From Actinocatenispora sp036503555 (GTDB lineage Bacteria > Actinomycetota > Actinomycetes > Mycobacteriales > Micromonosporaceae): a stretch of 64,000 nucleotides of DNA. The notes under the pieces are model-generated. The model had not been told where the DNA came from, did not search any database, and worked only from the letters and a program-made list of their open reading frames with translations. Position numbers and translations under genes: made by a program. The stretch is taken from positions 186,001 to 250,000 of the forward strand of contig DASXWQ010000013.1 of the NCBI GenBank assembly GCA_036503555.1. The letters are read 5' to 3'. This document shows positions 50,238-58,729 of this stretch, piece by piece (position 1 is the first letter of the stretch; each line of letters opens with the position of its first letter).

Positions 50238-51518
50238 TTGTCCACTGTGGAGTTCTTCGGTGGTCTCGGCGTGATCGGATCGAGCAAGGTCCTCGTCCGG
50301 CACGGCGACCACCGGGTGCTGCTCGACCTCGGCCTGGACGTACCGGCCGGCGGTGACCTGTTCCGGGCGCCGCTGCCGGCCCGACCCGGCCGCGAGCTGG
50401 CCGACCGGCTGCGCGTCGGCGCCGCGCCGCGCGTCCCCGGCCTGTTCGACCCGGCGTACCTGCCGGACGCCGACGAGGCACCGGGGCTCGCGTACCTGGC
50501 GCAGCCGGCGGGGGAGACCACGGTGTTCGTCTCGCACCCGCACCTGGACCACGTGGGCCTCGCCGGGTTCGTCCGTCCCGACGTCGCCGTGCACGCCCAC
50601 CGCGACGCCGTGCGGCTGCTCACCGCGCTCGCGGACACCGGCGCCGGCCTCGCCGGTCGGGAGCCCCGCTGGCACCCGTTGACCGACGGCGAAACCATCC
50701 ACTGTGGACAGATCGAGGTCACCTGCGTACCGGTCGACCACGACGTGCCCGGCGCCTGCGGCTACCTGGTGCGTACGCCGGCCGGGACGCTCGCGTACAC
50801 CGGGGACATCCGGTTCCACGGGCGGCATCCGGAGCGGTCCGAGGCGTTCGTGGCGGCGGCCCGCGGCTGCGACGTACTGGTCACCGAGGGCACCACGCTC
50901 GGCTGGCCGGCGCCCGACGGGCCGCCGCGCAACGAGACCGACGTCGCCGCCGCGTACGTCGGCGCCCTGCGCGAGACCGCCGGCCTCGTCCTGCTCGCCA
51001 CGTACCCCCGCGACGTCGAACGCGCCGGCGAGTTCGTCACGCTGACCCGCGACGCCGGCCGGGCACTGGTGTGGCCGCAGCCGGTCGCCGACTTCCTGCG
51101 CCGGGTCGGCGTACCCGGTGCGGTGTCGTGGGACACCGTGTCGCTGGACGCGGTGCACGCCACGCCCGGCAGCTTCGTCGTCGCCCCCGAGCCGTACGAC
51201 TTCGCCGGGCTGCTCGACCTGCCACTCGGCGCCCACGCGCGCTACCTGCACGCCAACGGCGAGCCGCTCGGTCCGTTCGACCCGCGCTGGTCGCTGTTCA
51301 CCGACTGGCTCGACGCGCTGTCGGTACCGCTCGACACGATCGGCTGCTCCGGCCACGCCAGCCAGGACGACCTGCACCGGATGGTCGAGCGGATCCACCC
51401 CGGCGCCGTCTTCCCGATCCACACCACCGCGCCGACCCGCCTGCACCCGCCGCTCGGCGTACGCCGGGTCGTCGCCGCCTACGGCACCACGTACGCGTTC
51501 ACCGGCGAGCCCGCCTGA
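50238..51518 (+). CDS. RNase J-like MBL/beta-CASP-type metallo-hydrolase
   Basis: A 426-residue protein of the metallo-beta-lactamase fold. Metal motifs: FVSHPHLDHVG (HxHxDH, about 95), a HxxPGACGY-like His, and TGDIRFHG (Asp). The C-terminal GCSGHASQDDLHRMVERIHP and FPIHTTAP match the RNase J/beta-CASP closing motifs. TTG 50238 has GGGAGG 7 nt upstream; the first codons form the palindrome TCCACTGTGGA. In a sugar operon it may hydrolyse a sugar derivative instead of RNA (inference). Confidence 0.87.
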   Translation: MSTVEFFGGLGVIGSSKVLVRHGDHRVLLDLGLDVPAGGDLFRAPLPARPGRELADRLRVGAAPRVPGLFDPAYLPDADEAPGLAYLAQPAGETTVFVSHPHLDHVGLAGFVRPDVAVHAHRDAVRLLTALADTGAGLAGREPRWHPLTDGETIHCGQIEVTCVPVDHDVPGACGYLVRTPAGTLAYTGDIRFHGRHPERSEAFVAAARGCDVLVTEGTTLGWPAPDGPPRNETDVAAAYVGALRETAGLVLLATYPRDVERAGEFVTLTRDAGRALVWPQPVADFLRRVGVPGAVSWDTVSLDAVHATPGSFVVAPEPYDFAGLLDLPLGAHARYLHANGEPLGPFDPRWSLFTDWLDALSVPLDTIGCSGHASQDDLHRMVERIHPGAVFPIHTTAPTRLHPPLGVRRVVAAYGTTYAFTGEPA

Positions 51519-51559
51519 GCCTCACACCGGCCCCTCGGGCACCGCGCTGATGGACCTGC

Positions 51560-52198
51560 TCACGACAGGCCGTCGGCGTGGTCCGGCATGGTCAGCTGCT
51601 CGGCGAACCAGCCGCGTGCCTCCGCCGCGACCCGTTCCAGCGCGCCGGGCTCGGCGAACAGGTGCGTCGCGCCCGGCACCACCACGAGCCGATGCGTACC
51701 GGGCAGCTCGGCCGCGGCGCGCTCGTTCAACGCGAGTACCGTCTCGTCCGCGCCGCCGACCAACAGCAGCGTCGGCGCGCGTACCCGGCGCAGCGTGTCG
51801 TCGCCCGCCAGATCGGGCCGGCCGCCGCGGGACACCACCGCACGGACCTCGGCCGGCCGGTCCGCCGCCAGCCGCAACGCCGCCGCCGCACCGGTACTCG
51901 CGCCGAACACGCCGAGCGGCAGCCGCCCCGTCGTACGGTGCAGCCAGTCCGCCGCGCCCGCCAGCCGGTCGGCCAACAGCCCGATGTCGAACCGGCGGCC
52001 CACCTCCGTGTCCTCCGCGACCGTCAGCAGATCCACCAGCAGCGCCGCGAACCCGGCGTCCGCCAGCACCGCCGCCACCATCCTGTTGCGCGGGCTGTGC
52101 CGGGAACTGCCGCTGCCGTGCGCGAACAACACCACTCCGCGCGGGTGCGGCGGCACCGTCAGATCACCGTCCAGCCCCCGCACCGTCACCCCCGCCAC
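51560..52198 (-). CDS. Dienelactone-hydrolase-like alpha/beta hydrolase
   Basis: A 212-residue alpha/beta hydrolase. The oxyanion region is VVLFAHGSGSSRHSPRNRMV (about 20-39), the nucleophile elbow GVFGASTGAAAALRL (about 98) places Ser in GAST, and PTLLLVGGADETV and PGATHLFAEPG give Asp and His. GTG 52198 is chosen because upstream codons look non-coding; GTG 52189 is also possible. Substrate unknown. Confidence 0.85.
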   Translation of the reverse strand: MAGVTVRGLDGDLTVPPHPRGVVLFAHGSGSSRHSPRNRMVAAVLADAGFAALLVDLLTVAEDTEVGRRFDIGLLADRLAGAADWLHRTTGRLPLGVFGASTGAAAALRLAADRPAEVRAVVSRGGRPDLAGDDTLRRVRAPTLLLVGGADETVLALNERAAAELPGTHRLVVVPGATHLFAEPGALERVAAEARGWFAEQLTMPDHADGLS

Positions 52199-52320
52199 CC
52201 ACCAGGTATACCGCCGCGGATCCGGCGCGACCGGCGGCTTCGCCGATCGAGACCCGGCCCAGCCCACGCTGCTGGTTCCTTTCGGTCGGGTGCCGCCCGT
52301 TTCCGTACCGGGAGGGATGC

Positions 52321-52653
52321 ATGGGGGCGAAGCGGCACGACGCCCACGAGCCCGGACGATCTCCGGTCTGCTCGAAGACCTGCGCGCCGTGCATCGTCGC
52401 CTCGACCCAGCGGTACCGCATCGGGAACCTGTTGCCGGTCCACCCCGGCCCCGTTCTCGCGGTGCTCTGCCGCACCTTCACCGGCCCCGGCGATCTGGCC
52501 GCCGACGAGCTGCCGGCCCGTCGCCGCCGAATTCCCACCCCTCGTCGGGCGGGTCGGGGCGCCCGAGATGCCGCCAGTCGACGGTGTCGCCACCCGAGTC
52601 CGGCCAACTACCGGAGCTTCTGCCTTTCTTGTCCTGCCTCAACAGCACGTTGA
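52321..52653 (+). CDS. Doubtful short ORF, 110 aa
   Basis: ATG 52321 has GGGAGGG 6 nt upstream, an excellent site. The product is Cys- and Arg-rich (SPVCSKTCAPCIVASTQRYR at about 13-32; FCLSCPASTAR at the end) and matches no family I know. The second half has a random-looking composition. I keep it only because of the ribosome site. Confidence 0.25.
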   Translation: MGAKRHDAHEPGRSPVCSKTCAPCIVASTQRYRIGNLLPVHPGPVLAVLCRTFTGPGDLAADELPARRRRIPTPRRAGRGARDAASRRCRHPSPANYRSFCLSCPASTAR

Positions 52654-52696
52654 GAACACCGATCCCCACCAGCACGAAGACCAGACACCGCAGCAC
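52478..52696 (-). CDS. Doubtful short membrane ORF, 72 aa
   Basis: GTG 52696 opens a 72-codon frame with one N-terminal helix (LRCLVFVLVGIGVLNVLLR) and a hydrophilic acidic tail with PDPPDEGWEFGG. That layout is protein-like, but no ribosome site is seen. It overlaps the opposite-strand frame. Confidence 0.3.
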   Translation of the reverse strand: MLRCLVFVLVGIGVLNVLLRQDKKGRSSGSWPDSGGDTVDWRHLGRPDPPDEGWEFGGDGPAARRRPDRRGR

Positions 52697-52787
52697 AGCG
52701 GCGGCGGACGCCTGATCGGCATGGCCGTCCGCGACGTCGCAGTGCTGCTCCTGGTGCCCTTTGTCATGAACGGCAGGTGGGTGGGTG

Positions 52788-53897
52788 TCAGTGCAGGTCG
52801 GACTGGCGGGCGATGGTGGCGACGGCCCGGCGTACGGCGCCGAGCGGGGCGTGCGGGATCAGCTCGTCGAGGAAGGCGTACCGGCGGCGCAGCGAGGCGT
52901 GGTAGGCGTCGGTGTCGGCGGAGTCGCGGACCGCGTGCCACCAGTCGGCGATGTCGCCCCATCCGGGCGCGGCGAGCGAGCCGCCGAACTGTTGGACGGA
53001 CAGCGCCGAGCAGGCCCCGGCGAACGCGAGGCGGTCGGCCAGCGGCCAGCCGGCGAGGGTGCCCAGCACCATGCCGGCGCCGAACACGTCGCCGGCCCCG
53101 GTCGCGTCGAGGGCGGCGACCCGCGGCGCGGGTACGTGTGCCTCCTCGCCCGACAGGGAGTCGATCGCGAGGGCCCCGTCGGCGCCGTTGGTGACGACGG
53201 CGAGCGGCACCATGTCGGCCAGTACGTACAGCGCGTCGCGGGCGCTCTCGGTCCTCGTGTACGCCATCGCCTCGGTGGCGTTGGGCAGGAACGCGTGGCA
53301 GTACGCGAGCTGGTCGAGCACGTGTGCGTCCCAGGTACCGGTGGCGTCCCAGCCGACGTCGGCGAACACGAGCGCGCCGTCGGCGGCGGACCGGTCGGCC
53401 CAGGACGCGTCGGCGCCGCCGAGCAGGTCGGTCGCGGCGAGGTCCACGACGATCGCCCCGGACCGCGGTGGGCGTCCGATCATCTCGGTCGGCGGTACGG
53501 GCGGCGCGTGGCCGTGCGTGACCATCGACCGGTCACCGGCGCACGCCATCGACACGGTCACCGGCGAGTGCCAGCCGTCGAACCGGCGTGACCGGGACAG
53601 GTCGACGCCTTCCTGCTCGGCCAACGTACGCCAGCAGAAGTCGCCGTAGTCGTCGGACGAGAACGCCGCCGCCAGCGATGTGCGCAGGCCGAGACGGCTG
53701 GCGGCGATCGCCAGGTTGGCGATGCCGCCGGGGCAGGAGCCCATGCCCTCGGCCCAGACCTCGGTGCCGTGCCCGGGCATCTCGGCCAGGCCGGTGAACA
53801 CGATGTCGAGAAACACCGTGCCGGACACGAACAAGTCGAAATCGGCGCCACCCGTGACACGGGTCGTCGCGAGTGGGTCGAAGGCACTGCCCGGCAT
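52788..53897 (-). CDS. PfkB-family carbohydrate kinase
   Basis: A 369-residue ribokinase-like enzyme. The N-terminal FDLFVSGTVFLDIVFTGL and GSCPGGIANLAIAASRLG (about 54-71) bind the sugar; the signature DATGAGDVFGAGMVLG (about 262-277) holds the catalytic Asp and the anion hole. GAGGTGG precedes ATG 53897. It is divergent from the GH4 gene and belongs to the sugar module, where it likely phosphorylates an imported sugar. Confidence 0.93.
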   Translation of the reverse strand: MPGSAFDPLATTRVTGGADFDLFVSGTVFLDIVFTGLAEMPGHGTEVWAEGMGSCPGGIANLAIAASRLGLRTSLAAAFSSDDYGDFCWRTLAEQEGVDLSRSRRFDGWHSPVTVSMACAGDRSMVTHGHAPPVPPTEMIGRPPRSGAIVVDLAATDLLGGADASWADRSAADGALVFADVGWDATGTWDAHVLDQLAYCHAFLPNATEAMAYTRTESARDALYVLADMVPLAVVTNGADGALAIDSLSGEEAHVPAPRVAALDATGAGDVFGAGMVLGTLAGWPLADRLAFAGACSALSVQQFGGSLAAPGWGDIADWWHAVRDSADTDAYHASLRRRYAFLDELIPHAPLGAVRRAVATIARQSDLH

Positions 53898-54010
53898 CGG
53901 CCACCTCGGCACGGCACGTCGTCAGGTACCGCGACACCGTACCCGCGCCGGGACACGCGCGACCACCGAACACGCGCTGTTAGGGTCGGTCCTGGCGGAG
54001 GGGAGACGGG

Positions 54011-55363
54011 ATGCGGCTCGCGATTCTCGGTGGTGGCGGCTTCCGCGTGCCGCTGGTCTACCAGGCGCTGCTGTCCGACACCGCCGACCGGCGCGTCGAC
54101 GAGGTTGTGCTCTACGACGTCGACGCCGACCGGGTCGCCGCCGTCGACCACGTGCTGCGCGGGATGGCGGACGAGACGTCCGGTGCCGTCCGGGTACGCA
54201 CCGAGGCGGTGCTGGACGACGCGCTCGCCGGCGCCGACGTGGTGTTCTCCGCGATGCGGGTGGGTGGGGCGGCCGGCCGGGTCGCGGACGAGCGGGTCGC
54301 GCTGGATCTCGGCCTGCTCGGCCAGGAGACCACCGGCGCGGGCGGCCTCGCGTACGGGCTGCGCACGGTGCCGGTGGCCCGGCACGTCGCCGCGCGGATC
54401 GCCGCGGTGTGTCCGCAGGCGTGGGTCGTGAACTTCACCAACCCGGTCGGCATGATCACCGAGGCGATGCAGGCGGTGCTCGGAGACCGGGTGGTCGGCG
54501 TGTGCGACACGCCGGTGGGGTTGGCCGCCGGCGCGGTCCGCGCGCTCGGCGCGGACCCGGCCCGCACCGCCGTGGAGTACGTCGGGCTCAACCATCTGGG
54601 CTGGCTGCGCGGGCTGCGCGTGGACGGTGTCGACGCGCTGCCGCGGCTGCTGGCCGACGACGCGGCGCTGGCCCGGACGGAGGAGGGGCGGCTGTTCGGC
54701 GCGGACTGGCTGCGCGCGCTCGGCGCGATCCCCAACGAATACCTGTACTACTACTACTTCACCCGCGAGGCGGTGGCGACGCTGCGGGCCGGCGGCGACA
54801 CCCGCGGCGAGTTCCTCGCCCGCCAGCAGGACGCGTTCTACGCCGCGGCGAACGCCCGGCCCGCCGAGGCGCTGGCCACGTGGCGCCGGGCGCGCGCCGA
54901 GCGGGACGCGACGTACATGGCGGAGAACCGGGAGAGCGCCGGGGCGGGGGAGCGGTCCGCCGACGACATCGCCGCCGGCGGGTACGAGGGGGTGGCCCTG
55001 GCGCTGGTCGCGGCGGTCGCCCGGAACGAGCCGGCGACCCTGATCCTCAACGTACGCAACGGATCCGCGGTGCCCGGGCTGCCCGCCGACGCGGTCGTCG
55101 AGGTCGCCTGCCACGTCGACGCGAACGGTCCGCGCCCGCTCGCCACCCACCCGCTGCCACCCGCGTCGCTCGGGCTGGTGCAGCAGGTCAAGGGCGTCGA
55201 GCGGCTCACCATCGAGGCCGCGACGACCGGTTCGTACGCGACGGCGCTGGCGGCGTTCGCCCAGCATCCGCTGGTCGACTCGGTCGCCGCTGCGCGCGCC
55301 CTGCTCGCCGGGTACACGAGGCGGATCCCGGCGTTGGCCGCGGTCTTCACCGCCCGGCCCTGA
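54011..55363 (+). CDS. Glycoside hydrolase family 4 (6-phospho-beta-glucosidase-like)
   Basis: A 450-residue NAD- and metal-dependent glycosidase. Rossmann loop LAILGGGGFRVPLVYQALLS (3-22), NFTNPVGMITEAM (about 143), the metal-binding Cys in VVGVCDTPVGLA and His in YVGLNHLGWLRGL (about 200), all family 4 hallmarks. GH4 acts by oxidation-elimination, usually on phosphorylated disaccharides. Here the importer is an ABC system, not a PTS, so the PfkB kinase might provide phosphorylation, or the enzyme uses free sugars. Confidence 0.92.
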   Translation: MRLAILGGGGFRVPLVYQALLSDTADRRVDEVVLYDVDADRVAAVDHVLRGMADETSGAVRVRTEAVLDDALAGADVVFSAMRVGGAAGRVADERVALDLGLLGQETTGAGGLAYGLRTVPVARHVAARIAAVCPQAWVVNFTNPVGMITEAMQAVLGDRVVGVCDTPVGLAAGAVRALGADPARTAVEYVGLNHLGWLRGLRVDGVDALPRLLADDAALARTEEGRLFGADWLRALGAIPNEYLYYYYFTREAVATLRAGGDTRGEFLARQQDAFYAAANARPAEALATWRRARAERDATYMAENRESAGAGERSADDIAAGGYEGVALALVAAVARNEPATLILNVRNGSAVPGLPADAVVEVACHVDANGPRPLATHPLPPASLGLVQQVKGVERLTIEAATTGSYATALAAFAQHPLVDSVAAARALLAGYTRRIPALAAVFTARP

Positions 55364-55368
55364 CCGCC

Positions 55369-55399
55369 GCCCGGCCCTGACTGCCGCGCGCGGCCGGGC
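55369..55399. terminator. Hairpin between GH4 and NTF2-like genes
   Basis: GCCCGGCC (55369-55376) pairs with GGCCGGGC (55392-55399), 15-nt loop, between two convergent genes. Confidence 0.5.
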
Positions 55400-55803
55400 T
55401 CAGGAGTCCTGCGGCGGTCGGGCGAACGCGGGCGGCGCGCCGATCGGGCTCAGGTGCAGCCCGGCGATCTTCCACTCCGCGCCGTCGCGACGAGGATCTG
55501 CGTGCCGCGCAACGTCGCGTCGGTGTTGTTGCCCTGGAACGAGGCACGCTGGTCGTACCGACCGATCGCGACGGCGGCGGTCCCGTAGTCGCGGATCGCG
55601 AGCTCGTCCCAGGTCAGGTCGGTCAGGACGAGCTGACCTGTGCGGTACCGGTCGAGCCACTGCTTCTTGTCGAGGATGAAGCCGAGCGGCCCCACGAGGC
55701 TGAAGTCGTCGGTGCTGATGGCGTCGAGCGCGTCGATGTCGCCGGCCACCTCGGCCGCGACCCAGCGCCGCCCGATCTCGGTGATCTCCTGCTCGGTACT
55801 CAT
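55400..55803 (-). pseudogene. NTF2-like/DUF4440 protein with a one-base deletion
   Basis: From ATG 55803 the frame gives SnoaL/DUF4440-type sequence (VAGDIDALDAISTDDFSLVG, LTDLTWDELAIRDYGTAAVA) and then runs into an early stop at 55450. The adjacent frame continues the family ending AEWKIAGLHLSPIGAPPAFA to a stop at 55400. Restoring one G near plus-strand 55489-55491 (minus CTCGTC to CTCGTCC) joins them into about 134 residues ending QILVRDGAEW. It is either a true frameshift or a sequencing error. NTF2-like proteins are often small-molecule isomerases or binding proteins. Confidence 0.8.
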
Positions 55804-55904
55804 GGCGTCCTCCTGTCGTCGTGTCTGAGAAAAAGATAGAAGCCAAACCGTTCGATGTCAAACGATTGGACCGTTTGCGGAAGTCGAACGTCCGGAACCC
55901 GCAC

Positions 55905-55910
55905 TAGCCT
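55905..55910 (+). promoter_or_regulatory. -10 TAGCCT for leaderless start at 55917
   Basis: TAGCCT lies 6 nt before ATG 55917. Upstream at about 55859-55877 an inverted repeat CAAACG-N7-CGTTTG in the gap to the NTF2-like gene may be an operator. Confidence 0.5.
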
Positions 55911-55916
55911 GCCGCC

Positions 55917-56468
55917 ATGACCGACAACACCGAGCCCGACCTGCAGGAACCGCCGATCGCCGGCGACGAGGCCGACACCCTCGTCGGCTGCCTCGAACGC
56001 CTCCGCCGTACGTTCGCGTGGAAGTGCGGCGGTCTCGACGCCGGCGGCCTGCGTACCACCGCCGCCGCGTCGTCGATCACCCTCGGCGGGCTGCTCAAAC
56101 ACCTGGCCAGCTGCGAGGACGACTACCTGTCCGTACGCCTGCTCGGCCGCGCGCCGAGCCCCCCGTGGGACGGCGCCGACTGGTCGGCCGATCCCGAGTG
56201 GGACTGGCACTCGGCCGCGGAGGACGGCCCGGAGGAGTTGGTCGCGCTCTGGCGGGACACCGTGGCGCGGTCCCGCGCCAACGTACGGCTGGCGCTCGCC
56301 GACGGCGGTCCCGGCCGGCTCGCCACGTACGCCGACGCGCAGGGCCGGTCGCCGAGCCTCCGGCGGCTGCTCGTCGACCTGATCGAGGAGTACGCCCGGC
56401 ACCTCGGCCACGCGGACCTCATCCGCGAGTCCATCGACGGCCGCGTCGGCGAGGACGCGCCTCGCTGA
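55917..56468 (+). CDS. DinB/mini-circle family protein (DUF664)
   Basis: A 183-residue four-helix-bundle protein. The pattern TLGGLLKHLASCEDDYLSVR (about 52-71) and LIEEYARHLGHADLIRESID (about 155-174), with its His residues, matches the mycothiol-dependent S-transferase-like DinB family. These bind a metal through three His. Function likely detoxification by thiol transfer (inference). Confidence 0.92.
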   Translation: MTDNTEPDLQEPPIAGDEADTLVGCLERLRRTFAWKCGGLDAGGLRTTAAASSITLGGLLKHLASCEDDYLSVRLLGRAPSPPWDGADWSADPEWDWHSAAEDGPEELVALWRDTVARSRANVRLALADGGPGRLATYADAQGRSPSLRRLLVDLIEEYARHLGHADLIRESIDGRVGEDAPR

Positions 56469-56542
56469 TCGGCACGCGCCTGCAACTTTCGTTGGGTTCC
56501 AGGCCCGAACTTTCCCGCCATGTGCCATCTGACCTGCTCTTT

Positions 56543-56563
56543 TACCGTCAGTAGTGGACGGTA
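56543..56563. promoter_or_regulatory. Palindrome upstream of the MMPL gene
   Basis: TACCGTC-N7-GACGGTA is a perfect 7-7-7 inverted repeat, about 25 bp from ATG 56588. It is a candidate operator for the NarL-type response regulator encoded downstream. Confidence 0.6.
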
Positions 56564-56587
56564 CAGCGGGTCGAGAGCTGGGGTGCG

Positions 56588-58672
56588 ATGCGGCGGGTGT
56601 GGGATCGATGGGCGCGGCTGGTGACCGGGCGCCGGACTGCCTGGCTGGTGTTGGTCGTGGCGCTGTTGCTCGCCGCCGGGGTGACCGGGGCGCTGCGCGG
56701 GGCGACGGCGCCGGGCGCAGCCAACGCACTGCCGACCGGGTCGGAGTCGGCGCAGGTGCAGGAGCTGGAGAAGCGTTTTCCCCGGCACGAGCTGGCGCCG
56801 GTCATGGCGGTGTTCACCCGCCATGACGGTGGCCGGCTGACCGGCTCGGACCAGGACGACGCCAGGCAGGTCGGGCAGCGGATCGGGCAGCGTTCCCCAC
56901 ACCTGGTCCTGTCTGAGGATCATCGGGCGGCGGTGGTCGACGTGATGGTCGACGTGGACCGGCCCAACGCCGAGATCGGTGACGCGATCGACCGGATGCG
57001 TAGCGAGGCGCAGCGGGCGGTGCCGTCGGGGTTGGCGGTGCAGATCACCGGCGGGCCGGCCTTCGGCGCCGACATCGCCTCGGCCTTCGACGGAGCGAAC
57101 CTCACCCTGCTGGCGGTCACCGTCGCCGTCGTGGCGCTGCTCCTGCTGCTCACCTACCGGTCGCCCATCCTGTGGCTGGTACCGCTGGCAGTGGTCGGCT
57201 TGGCCGACCAGGTTGCCGGTACCGTGACCGCGAGGCTGGGCGCGGCGGTGGACCTGCGGTTCGACGCGGGCATCATCAGCGTGCTGGTGTTCGGCGCGGG
57301 GACCAACTACGCGCTGCTGTTGATCTCCCGCTACCGCGAGCAACTGCATTCCAGCAGCGATCACCGGGTCGCGCTGACCGCCGCCGTACGCGGCACCGGG
57401 CCGGCGATCCTGGCCAGCAACGTGACGGTGGTGGCCTCGCTGCTGACGCTGCTGCTGGCCGTGATGCCCAGTACGCGGGGGCTGGGTGCGGCCGCGGCGG
57501 TCGGGTTGGCGATCGCGCTGGTGTGCACCCTGGTGCTGCTGCCGGCGGCGCTGGCGGTGTGCGGGCGGCGACTGTTCTGGCCGTTCGTACCCCGGCCGGG
57601 CGCGACGCCGGCGACCGGCCGGGTGTGGCGGCGGGTGGCGGGCGCGGTGACGCGTCGGCCGGCCCTGGTGGCGGTCGCCTCGCTGGTGGGGTTGGCGGTG
57701 CTGGCCGGTGGCCTGATCGGTACCCGGGTGGGGCTCAGCCAGCTGGAGCAGTTCCGGGTGCCGTCGGAGTCGGCGGCCGGGCTGCAGGTGCTGGCCCGCC
57801 ACTTTCCGGCCGGCGAGTCGGCGCCGCTGACGGTTGTCGCGGACTCCTCCACCACCCGGCAGGTCATCGCGGCGGCCAACACCGCACCCGGCGTGACCTC
57901 GGTACGCCCGGCCGGCGCCGCCGACGGTCTGGTGAAGCTGACGGTGGTCGGCTCTGCGCAGCCGGGCAGCCCCGCCGCGCTGGACACCGTACGTGGGCTC
58001 AGGGCGGCGGTGCATCGCGTCCCGGGCGCGCATGCGCTGGTGGGCGGGCAGTCGGCCCAGGACCTGGATGTCACGTCCGCGTTCCGGCGCGACCTGCTCA
58101 CCATCGCGCCGTTGATCCTGGCGGTGGTCCTGCTGCTGCTCGTCGCGCTCCTGCGGGCGCTGGTGGCGCCGCTGCTGCTGGTGCTGGTCAACGTGTGCTC
58201 GGCGGTGGCGGCGATCGGCGCGGGCACGTTCGTCGGGAAGAGCCTGTTCGGGTTCCCGGCGTTGGATGTCAACGTGCCACTGGTGGCATTTCTGTTCCTG
58301 GTGGCGTTGGGCATCGACTACACGATCTTCCTGGTGCACCGCACCCGGCAGGAAGCCGCCAAGCACGGTACCCGGCGCGGTGTGGTCGAGGCGGTCGGTC
58401 ATACCGGCACGGTGATCACCAGCGCCGGGATGGTTCTCGCGGGGGTCTTCGCGACCCTCGGCGTACTGCCGTTGACGACCCTGGCCCAGCTCGGGCTCAT
58501 CGTCGGGCTCGGGGTGCTGGTCGACACGCTGCTGGTGCGCACCCTGGTCGTACCGGCGGTGGTGGCGCTGGTCGGTGACCGGATGTGGTGGCCGGGCCGG
58601 CTCGGGCGGCACGTGGCCACACCGGCCGACAGGATCGCGGTGGGCGGCGACAGTGTCGGCGTGGGTGGCTAG
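56588..58672 (+). CDS. MMPL-family transporter (RND-like)
   Basis: A 694-residue membrane protein with the two repeats of the MMPL/RND layout: a leading helix (RTAWLVLVVALLLAAGVTGA), two extracytoplasmic loops and two helix bundles with GAGTNYALLLISRYREQLHS (about 237-256) and ALGIDYTIFLVHRTRQEAAK, the conserved proton-relay Asp/Tyr motif. It likely exports lipids or hydrophobic compounds. It is followed by a histidine kinase and a regulator, probably reacting to the membrane state. Confidence 0.92.
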   Translation: MRRVWDRWARLVTGRRTAWLVLVVALLLAAGVTGALRGATAPGAANALPTGSESAQVQELEKRFPRHELAPVMAVFTRHDGGRLTGSDQDDARQVGQRIGQRSPHLVLSEDHRAAVVDVMVDVDRPNAEIGDAIDRMRSEAQRAVPSGLAVQITGGPAFGADIASAFDGANLTLLAVTVAVVALLLLLTYRSPILWLVPLAVVGLADQVAGTVTARLGAAVDLRFDAGIISVLVFGAGTNYALLLISRYREQLHSSSDHRVALTAAVRGTGPAILASNVTVVASLLTLLLAVMPSTRGLGAAAAVGLAIALVCTLVLLPAALAVCGRRLFWPFVPRPGATPATGRVWRRVAGAVTRRPALVAVASLVGLAVLAGGLIGTRVGLSQLEQFRVPSESAAGLQVLARHFPAGESAPLTVVADSSTTRQVIAAANTAPGVTSVRPAGAADGLVKLTVVGSAQPGSPAALDTVRGLRAAVHRVPGAHALVGGQSAQDLDVTSAFRRDLLTIAPLILAVVLLLLVALLRALVAPLLLVLVNVCSAVAAIGAGTFVGKSLFGFPALDVNVPLVAFLFLVALGIDYTIFLVHRTRQEAAKHGTRRGVVEAVGHTGTVITSAGMVLAGVFATLGVLPLTTLAQLGLIVGLGVLVDTLLVRTLVVPAVVALVGDRMWWPGRLGRHVATPADRIAVGGDSVGVGG

Positions 58673-58729
58673 CCGCGGTGGCCGAACCGGCCGAGCGCGC
58701 CGGGCCGGCTGTCTACGATGACCACCACG

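Larger units (their letters stand above)
52199..52787. other. 589-bp orphan region with lower GC and only weak short ORFs
   Basis: No confident gene. It is flanked by the hydrolase and the PfkB gene, and is visibly less GC-rich in 52600-52760 than its neighbours. It contains two overlapping short frames on opposite strands (52321-52653 plus, 52478-52696 minus), neither with a known motif. It could be a degraded gene or small RNA region. Confidence 0.5.
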
